A stretch of DNA of 37,644 nucleotides from Chloroflexota bacterium (lineage in GTDB: Bacteria > Chloroflexota > Anaerolineae > UBA2200 > JACIWT01): the NCBI GenBank assembly GCA_014360825.1, contig JACIWT010000020.1, positions 1-37,644 on the forward strand, in the 5' to 3' direction. Shown here one piece after another: positions 32,566 through 37,644 of this stretch. The position numbers and the translations under genes were made by a program. The notes beneath the pieces are model-generated. The model was not told the origin of the DNA, searched no databases, and saw only the letters and a program-made list of their open reading frames with translations. The stretch's first letter is position 1. Every line of letters begins with the position of its first letter.

Positions 32566-33768
32566 ATGGGGGTTCGAGATTTGGACATCTTCACCCAGGC
32601 AGTCCATGCTGGGGAGCGCGCTTCGCCCTCAGATTTCATGCCCGTCAGTACGCCCGTGTACAACACAGTTGGCTTCCTCTACGATAGCGTGGATGACCTA
32701 CACGCTATCTTCGCCGGTGAGCGTGCGGGCTACGTCTATCCTCGCTACGGAAATCCCACCGTCGCTGCTCTCGAGCAGGCCGTGGCTGTTTTGGAGGGCG
32801 CAGACGAAGCCGTAGCATATGCCTCAGGGATGGCGGCCGTCCTGGGCGCGCTTCTAGGTGCGGGAGCCCAACAGGGCTCCACGGTCGTCGCAGCGCAGGA
32901 CGTATACGGAGCCACCTACGTGCTCCTTTCAACCCTCATGACTAGGCTGGGTGTCCGGGTCCAGTTCGTGGATGCTGCGGACACGGACACGGCGATTGAC
33001 CTCATCGCCTCGGAGAAACCGTTCGCCGTGCTTGTGGAGACGATTTCCAATCCCTTGCTCAAAGTTGCCGATGTGCCACGCCTGGCCAGCGCGGCTCATG
33101 CCGCCGGTGCGGCTCTCATAGTGGACAATACCTTCGCTACTCCCTGCATATTCCGCCCTCTGGAGTACGGCGCGGACTACGTGGTGCACAGTGCCACCAA
33201 ATACCTGGGTGGCCACGGCGACGTGATGGCGGGCCTCGTGGCTTGCAATGCCGAACGTGCTAAGATTTTGCGGGAGCAAATCAAATTGACCGGGGCGAAT
33301 CTGGGCCCCAACGAGGCCTGGCTGACCCTGCGCGGGCTGAAAACCATGCCCCTGCGTGTCCGCCAACATAGTATCAACGCGATGCTCATTGCCTCTTGGC
33401 TGGAGAAGCAGCCGAAGGTCGAGCGTGTGTATTATCCCGGCCTGCGGACCCATCCCCAGTGGCCACTGGTGCGAGCAATGTTCCCCGGGAACTGCTACGG
33501 TGGCATGGTCTCGTTCGAAATCAGAGGCGCAGGGCGGGCAGAAATATCGCGCTTCATGGACGCGCTGAAGTTAATCTTACCGGCCACAACACTGGGTGAC
33601 GTTTATACGTTGGTACTTTATCCTGCGGCGACGTCGCACCGAGTGCTCTCGACCGAAGCAAGAGCGAAATTGGGCATTACCGAAGGGTTAGTGCGCTTAT
33701 CGGTGGGCATCGAGGATGTTTCGGATATCATCGCCGACTTAGCCCAGGCGTTCGAGAGCATCGGATGA
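32566..33768 (+). CDS. PLP-dependent trans-sulfuration enzyme (cystathionine gamma-synthase/lyase family)
   Basis: 400 aa from the ATG at 32566 with AAGGGGG 6 nt upstream. Fold-type I aminotransferase: the PLP Lys is K212 in HSATKYLGGHGD, YPRYGNPT is the usual N-terminal motif, and SVGIED occurs near the end. Members make or split cystathionine, use O-acetylhomoserine with sulfide, or degrade methionine; the specificity cannot be decided by eye. A chromate-transporter gene follows 19 nt later, possibly linking the pair to sulfur or sulfate-analogue handling. Confidence 0.9.
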   Translation: MGVRDLDIFTQAVHAGERASPSDFMPVSTPVYNTVGFLYDSVDDLHAIFAGERAGYVYPRYGNPTVAALEQAVAVLEGADEAVAYASGMAAVLGALLGAGAQQGSTVVAAQDVYGATYVLLSTLMTRLGVRVQFVDAADTDTAIDLIASEKPFAVLVETISNPLLKVADVPRLASAAHAAGAALIVDNTFATPCIFRPLEYGADYVVHSATKYLGGHGDVMAGLVACNAERAKILREQIKLTGANLGPNEAWLTLRGLKTMPLRVRQHSINAMLIASWLEKQPKVERVYYPGLRTHPQWPLVRAMFPGNCYGGMVSFEIRGAGRAEISRFMDALKLILPATTLGDVYTLVLYPAATSHRVLSTEARAKLGITEGLVRLSVGIEDVSDIIADLAQAFESIG

Positions 33769-33787
33769 GGCGGGCAAGGAGATGACT

Positions 33788-34309
33788 ATGCGCGCGCTCT
33801 GGGATTTGCTAATAGCGTTTGGCAGAGTGGGTCTGTTCGGTTACGGTGGGGGGCCGAGCATGATACCGCTTTTGCAAGAGGAGGTGGTGGACCACTATCG
33901 TTGGTTGACCTTGGAGCAATTTGTAGATGCGCTGGCTATGGGCAACGCGTTGCCAGGACCCATCGTGGTGAAGATGGGCTATTATGTGGGACTGAAGGTG
34001 GCGGGATGGCCTGGGGCGATAGTGGCTACCTTGGGCATATCGCTGCCTGGCTTTCTCTTGATGGCCATCATGACAGCCTTCTTTATGCAGTACAAGGACT
34101 CACCCAAAGTCGCAGCCATGTTGAAAGCAGTGCGCCCTGTGGTGGTAGCACTCCTGGCGCTGGTGGTGTGGGAAGTGTTCCCAGTCTCCGTGAAATCCTG
34201 GGACACGGCGCTCATCTTGGGGGCGTCTTTCCTCCTCGTGGCTTTCACGAATATTCACCCGGCCCTGGTCATTACCGCAGCGGCTCTTCTGGGGCTGTTG
34301 GTGTATTGA
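33788..34309 (+). CDS. chrA: Chromate transporter (CHR family), single-domain form
   Basis: 173 aa. The family motif FGYGGGPSMIPLLQEEVV and the NALPGPIVVK stretch near the first helices are present; about five to six membrane helices. An ATG at 33782 directly abuts AAGGAG, so the ATG at 33788 (6-nt spacing) is the better start. It is half the length of classical ChrA, which has two CHR domains. Short proteins normally occur as adjacent pairs; no partner gene is present here, so it may form homodimers. Confidence 0.85.
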   Translation: MRALWDLLIAFGRVGLFGYGGGPSMIPLLQEEVVDHYRWLTLEQFVDALAMGNALPGPIVVKMGYYVGLKVAGWPGAIVATLGISLPGFLLMAIMTAFFMQYKDSPKVAAMLKAVRPVVVALLALVVWEVFPVSVKSWDTALILGASFLLVAFTNIHPALVITAAALLGLLVY

Positions 34310-34329
34310 GAAAGCGCCGCGGAGCAGGA

Positions 34330-34358
34330 AGGGGCGTTCGACCGAACGCCCCTATTTT
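34330..34358 (+). terminator. Terminator after the chromate transporter gene
   Basis: GGGGCGTTCG / CGAACGCCCC perfect 10-bp stem (34331-34340 with 34343-34352), then TATTTT. Its right arm overlaps the stop codon of the convergent phosphofructokinase gene. Confidence 0.8.
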
Positions 34359-35569
34359 GTTTTCGTGCGTGGGGCTACTGGGATGCGCGCCAGGCGGGCG
34401 TAAGGTGGCAATGGGTCGCCGATGAGCGGTCGTGCCCATTCTACGAAGGCTGACGTAACGTCGTGTCCACTGGGGGCGATGTATTCGTCGGGTAGCCGGC
34501 GCTCTTTGTTGGCGATCTCGGCCAGAGGGGCCAGGCCTGTGTCGCAATAGTAGACCGGGCCCGGCTGGCGCACCAGAGTGACCATGACGTCACTCTGGCC
34601 ACTCACAACTGCCTGCACGGCGGCACGACCCACACGATAGGCCTCGTCCAGGTCCACGGATGAGGCGGCGATCATCATGCTGCGCTGGAGATAGTTGGGC
34701 TTGTCTATCCGCACTTTCAGCCCCAATTCCTCGCGGATAAGCATCTCTGCACCGTCGGAGCAACCGCCTTTCATCCTATGTCCGAAGGCATCCACCTCGC
34801 TCCTCACCAGGGCTTCCCCCAGTGGCAGACCGTTCTCGTCCTCCACGCCCTCGCTCATGGCGATGACCACGTAGCCGCGCCGATCTACCTCGCGCTTCAC
34901 ATCGGCAATGAGTTTCTCTTTGGGCAGTCGCCGTTCCGGGAGATAGATCAGATGTGGCGAGTCGCCCTCCTCGTCCCGCGCCAGGGCGGATGCTGCCGTG
35001 AGCCAGCCAGCATTGCGGCCCATGATCTCGACGATCTTCACCGGGCTGCTCCGCCCCATGGCCTCCGTGTCACGCCCGGTATCCCGAAGGGCGATGGCCA
35101 CAAAACGGGCGGCGCTGCCGTAGCCTGGGCAATGGTCGGTGCCTACCAGATCGTTGTCCACGGTCTTGGGCACGCCGACGACGTGCAGTTCGTAGCCCAC
35201 ACCATCAGCCAACAGATGCAACTGGTGCGCTGTGTCCATGGAGTCGTTACCGCCAACGTAGAGGAAATAGCGGACGTTATGAGCCCGGAAGACCTCCAGG
35301 ATGCGGTCGTACTCTTCTTCCTTGACTTTGTGGCGCACGGTGCCCAGTGCTGCGGCAGGTGTGTGACGCAACCCCTCGAGGGTCTGCGGCGACTCACGGC
35401 CCAGGTCTATGAAATCCTCACTGAGCACGCCCTCAATGCCATTCACCGCCCCGTACACCGCACTGATCTGCGGATGTTCCAGGGCCTCGTGTATGATGCC
35501 GACCAGGGTGCTATTGATGGCCACGGTCGGCCCACCGGATTGACCAACGACCAGAACTCCTTTCGCCAT
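34352..35569 (-). CDS. Second phosphofructokinase, PPi-dependent-like long form
   Basis: 405 aa PfkA-fold protein. GGNDSMDTA (106-114) and PKTVDND (134-140) carry Asn and Lys at the two donor-selective positions. Lys there points away from the Gly/Gly ATP type, and long enzymes with GGND are usually annotated as diphosphate-fructose-6-phosphate phosphotransferases. GYGSAARF follows and the substrate region EIMGRNAGWLTA is intact. AGGAG lies 7 nt before the ATG and a good promoter lies at 35635-35662. Clearly different from the 343-aa enzyme at 21374, not a recent duplicate. Confidence 0.85.
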   Translation of the reverse strand: MAKGVLVVGQSGGPTVAINSTLVGIIHEALEHPQISAVYGAVNGIEGVLSEDFIDLGRESPQTLEGLRHTPAAALGTVRHKVKEEEYDRILEVFRAHNVRYFLYVGGNDSMDTAHQLHLLADGVGYELHVVGVPKTVDNDLVGTDHCPGYGSAARFVAIALRDTGRDTEAMGRSSPVKIVEIMGRNAGWLTAASALARDEEGDSPHLIYLPERRLPKEKLIADVKREVDRRGYVVIAMSEGVEDENGLPLGEALVRSEVDAFGHRMKGGCSDGAEMLIREELGLKVRIDKPNYLQRSMMIAASSVDLDEAYRVGRAAVQAVVSGQSDVMVTLVRQPGPVYYCDTGLAPLAEIANKERRLPDEYIAPSGHDVTSAFVEWARPLIGDPLPPYARLARIPVAPRTKTK

Positions 35570-35634
35570 CCTCGTGCTCCTCGCTCAGTTTGGCTTCGCC
35601 TTAGGACAGGGAAGACATTCTGCCCCTGTTCGCA

Positions 35635-35662
35635 ATTTTACGCTCTTGGTGTGACCAGTCAA
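35635..35662 (-). promoter_or_regulatory. Promoter of the second phosphofructokinase gene
   Basis: Minus strand TTGACT (35657-35662), 16-nt spacer, TAAAAT (35635-35640), 65 nt before the start codon. Confidence 0.7.
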
Positions 35663-35701
35663 GTAGTGAAATGCCCGTACCTCCTCTCCGGCCGCAAAAC
35701 A

Positions 35702-36409
35702 TCATCCAAACTCACCTAACCTGGAAATTGGCGTCGGCGTCGCGGCCGGAGGCGGCGTCGGGGTCGGAGCGCCTACACGACAAACCGCTGCTGGATCATC
35801 GCAAGAGGGATACGTACCAAATCCGCAAAATTTTGCTGTTGAGCCCGCCGGACAAGTGCCGGAAAACTGTCCGCCCTGACAATTCCCATTCACTGTTCCG
35901 TCGGCATTACAACAAATTTTATATATTCCCCCAACTGTACACCCGCTCGAATCACACCTTCCGGCGTTAAGCTTTGGATGGGCGGCAGTACAACTATCAT
36001 ATGCGCCGCAAGATCTATAATCGTAGCGGTATTGGTATAAGCATCTTCCCTCGAAGTCCGGGTTCGCCTTTTCCTGACATACCCCATAGCACCAGGTCCA
36101 TTGGGAAATAGTGCCGCAGTTGCTGGAACAACCACCTGAACTGGTACAACAGGTATTATCTGGAAAGCCGATAGCGGCTTGACATTCACTCAAAGAGGTA
36201 TCTGTCCAATTTTCGTATGGGCAGGGGGAATAGCAACAGGTCAACAATCTGCTCACATCATAGGCACAAATGGCAGAAGACCTACAACCTGCATCGGGAT
36301 GAGTCGGTCCGCAGCAATTGACCAATCCTAAAACAGGTCTTGGCCGGAAAAATAAGAAAACCCCGACCAAAACAACCAAGAATATTAACCTTATTAAAAT
36401 TTGTTTCAT
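35702..36409 (-). CDS. Cysteine-rich secreted protein, gene A' of right cassette
   Basis: 235 aa. Hydrophobic signal peptide (IRLIFLVVLVGVFLFF), then a mature region with 26 Cys including several CC pairs, and a Pro/Thr tail (PTPTPPPAATPTP). It shares the YQYxY...C...C segment and its cassette position with the partial protein at 1-395. The start overlaps the stop of B' as ATGA (36406-36409). Likely an extracellular disulfide-rich protein; no known family recognised. AT-richer than the core genes. Confidence 0.75.
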   Translation of the reverse strand: MKQILIRLIFLVVLVGVFLFFRPRPVLGLVNCCGPTHPDAGCRSSAICAYDVSRLLTCCYSPCPYENWTDTSLSECQAAIGFPDNTCCTSSGGCSSNCGTISQWTWCYGVCQEKANPDFEGRCLYQYRYDYRSCGAYDSCTAAHPKLNAGRCDSSGCTVGGIYKICCNADGTVNGNCQGGQFSGTCPAGSTAKFCGFGTYPSCDDPAAVCRVGAPTPTPPPAATPTPISRLGEFG

Positions 36410-36951
36410 TTTTTCTCTAAGCCGGCAGTCTTCAACATTTCTCGTGTTAGCCTCAACGGCTCACCATTTTTGAAAAGATAAAGGCCTAAGTTGCCACCAG
36501 AAAGACACCCAGGGCCTTCTCCCTTTTTGGTTGTAGCAATAACCTCTCCTTCGGCAACTTTCTTTCCCTCTCCTACTAAAACTCTGCCAAAAATAAGATA
36601 ACTGGCTGTTAGACCGTCACTTCTGGTCAGTTGGACATTGTCAAATTCAGTCCCTGGCACAACTTTGGAAACCTCTCCTTCAAAAACAGCATAAATCGGC
36701 GTTTCCGGAGGAAGGAAAAAAACTAAATGGTCAGAATCGGCAGCAGAGGTGGGAATAGTCTGCAGAAGCCCATCTTCTACTGGCGACGCCAAAAGAAATG
36801 GCGTGGGAGTAGGAAGAACGATTACAGAAGATGGTTTGGGCTTTTGCCAAAAAGCGCCATAACGAGAAAGAGCAAGATTAAAACCCAAAAGAAGGACAAT
36901 TAAGAAGCAAAGACTAGTAAGCAGGAATAATTTCTTTGAATCGGGCAGCAT
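36406..36951 (-). CDS. Membrane-anchored degenerate M23-like protein, gene B' of right cassette
   Basis: 181 aa. N-terminal membrane helix (about 9-27) followed by LSRYGAFWQKP, identical to gene B. The C-terminal domain follows the LytM pattern GRVLVGEGKKVAEGEVIATT, then GNLGLYLFKNGEPLRLT, but with Asn and Gly replacing the zinc-binding His pair. No ribosome site; a promoter sits 9 nt upstream. Together with B it forms a conserved family of probably non-enzymatic cell-wall or surface proteins (inference). Confidence 0.72.
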   Translation of the reverse strand: MLPDSKKLFLLTSLCFLIVLLLGFNLALSRYGAFWQKPKPSSVIVLPTPTPFLLASPVEDGLLQTIPTSAADSDHLVFFLPPETPIYAVFEGEVSKVVPGTEFDNVQLTRSDGLTASYLIFGRVLVGEGKKVAEGEVIATTKKGEGPGCLSGGNLGLYLFKNGEPLRLTREMLKTAGLEKK

Positions 36952-36960
36952 TAATTTTAA

Positions 36961-36988
36961 TCTATACCATGAGGGTATAATCTGTCAA
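36961..36988 (-). promoter_or_regulatory. Promoter of right gene B', nearly leaderless
   Basis: Minus strand TTGACA (36983-36988), 16-nt spacer, TATAGA (36961-36966). The -10 ends 9 nt before the ATG, leaving a leader of only a few nt. Confidence 0.6.
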
Positions 36989-37001
36989 GTGAAGGAGGAA
37001 A

Positions 37002-37644
37002 TTATCTAATATATACTAACCTACCTGCTTTGTCCCTCAAGAGATTAATAAAAGTAGTATCGTAACCTTCGGAGAAGTCTGGTTTAACAGTACATATTAC
37101 GAATTGGTAGCTTTCTCCAAACCCCGCGAAGTACGGAGGTAGGGTTTCCTTGGTCAATCTTAAAACTGGCTGTCCCGCGTTAACATAATTTCCTAGACTA
37201 TCCCAGTTAAAGCTCCTGGGTAAACCAAAGTCAAGTGCGACATTATTGAGAACAATCAAAAACCCTTTTGAGTTAGTCGTCCCGAATTTTTCCACCTTCC
37301 CGCTAAATGGGGCTTTGATAATTATACCCTCTTCTATGTTGCGAAAACATAGATGGATTTTAAGACTAGTATTTATCTCAACCAATCCGGATGATGAATT
37401 CGGATCAAAAGGCAGGGGAAAAGATAGGATTCCCTTCTTTTCCCATTGCTCTTTAACTGCCACTTCTGCTTGCTCGGCTGGCCAGCCGACAAATAACCCT
37501 TTGTGTTTTTCAAAATCAATCGCTGTAATCTCTGGATTCAGAACAATTTTATTTTCTGTGGCACTCCAATAAGCCATTATTTGATTATCTTGGTCTCTGT
37601 ATTCCCATCTTTTAGTGCGCTCGTTCCAAACTTCATCAAATCCA
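37002..37644 (-). CDS. Gene C' of right cassette (partial, 5' end outside the window)
   Basis: The frame is open to the window edge (GFDEVWNERTKRWEYR upstream of the first visible Met at 37577); about 213 residues are visible. It aligns loosely with the C-terminal part of gene C: GILSFPLPFDP, then IIIKAPFSGKVEKFG and NAGQPVLRLTKE. The last two read like the strands of a lipoyl/M23-type barrel sandwich. No catalytic residues recognised. Followed by B' and A' in the same order as the left cassette. Confidence 0.6.
   Translation of the reverse strand, partial: GFDEVWNERTKRWEYRDQDNQIMAYWSATENKIVLNPEITAIDFEKHKGLFVGWPAEQAEVAVKEQWEKKGILSFPLPFDPNSSSGLVEINTSLKIHLCFRNIEEGIIIKAPFSGKVEKFGTTNSKGFLIVLNNVALDFGLPRSFNWDSLGNYVNAGQPVLRLTKETLPPYFAGFGESYQFVICTVKPDFSEGYDTTFINLLRDKAGRLVYIR

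Overview
The window most likely comes from a member of the Chloroflexota (Anaerolineae-like). Supporting signs are a DUF2298 'YYY' membrane protein (a family known from Chloroflexi and archaea), a sugar-binding lipoprotein with a Thr/Pro-rich linker after its lipid-anchor Cys, a long Pro/Thr-rich anti-sigma factor, and an archaeal-type ATP-dependent DNA ligase. The core (about 1.6-35.6 kb) is GC-rich. Both ends are visibly more AT-rich. All assignments come from reading the sequence; no database search was run.

Layout. (1) 1-2.5 kb, minus strand: three-gene cassette C-B-A (secreted protein with a barrel-sandwich-like C-terminus, membrane-anchored degenerate M23-like protein, Cys-rich secreted protein). 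A diverged copy C'-B'-A' lies at the other end (35.7-37.6 kb) in the same orientation. (2) 2.5-3.2 kb: two extra signal-peptide mini-ORFs and a cluster of palindromic elements. (3) 3.2-7.8 kb: gamma-carbonic-anhydrase-like protein, DUF2298 membrane protein and ATP-dependent DNA ligase, joined by 4-nt overlaps. (4) 7.9-8.9 kb: DUF2804 protein. (5) 8.9-11.6 kb, minus: SmtB/CadC-type repressor and metal-exporting P-type ATPase with a recognisable operator. (6) 11.7-18.7 kb: LacI-type regulator followed by an alpha-glucan uptake and breakdown operon (binding lipoprotein, two permeases, GH15, GH13) with three matching operators. (7) 18.8-21.3 kb: penicillin-acylase-family hydrolase. (8) 21.4-23.6 kb, minus: phosphofructokinase, class II aldolase, tRNA-Leu(CAA). 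(9) 23.7-25.3 kb: ECF sigma and zinc-finger anti-sigma. (10) 25.3-28.0 kb: HicBA toxin-antitoxin between two ~116-bp direct repeats, then a MjaI-like restriction-modification pair whose methylase carries an SNase-like tail. (11) 28.1-34.3 kb: ftsY, prfB with a programmed +1 frameshift, H+-pyrophosphatase, a trans-sulfuration enzyme, a single-domain chromate transporter. (12) 34.4-35.6 kb, minus: a second phosphofructokinase.

How the genes work together. Imported malto-oligosaccharides would be cut to glucose by the GH13 and GH15 enzymes and enter glycolysis through the two phosphofructokinases and the aldolase. Both phosphofructokinases have active-site residues that point to pyrophosphate rather than ATP as phosphoryl donor, and the same window encodes a K+-independent membrane pyrophosphatase. 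This suggests a PPi-linked energy economy. The HicBA and restriction-modification genes form a small defence island inserted between housekeeping genes.

The least explained parts are the duplicated A-B-C cassette with apparently leaderless promoters, the palindromes placed directly after signal peptides, and the direct repeats bracketing hicBA.
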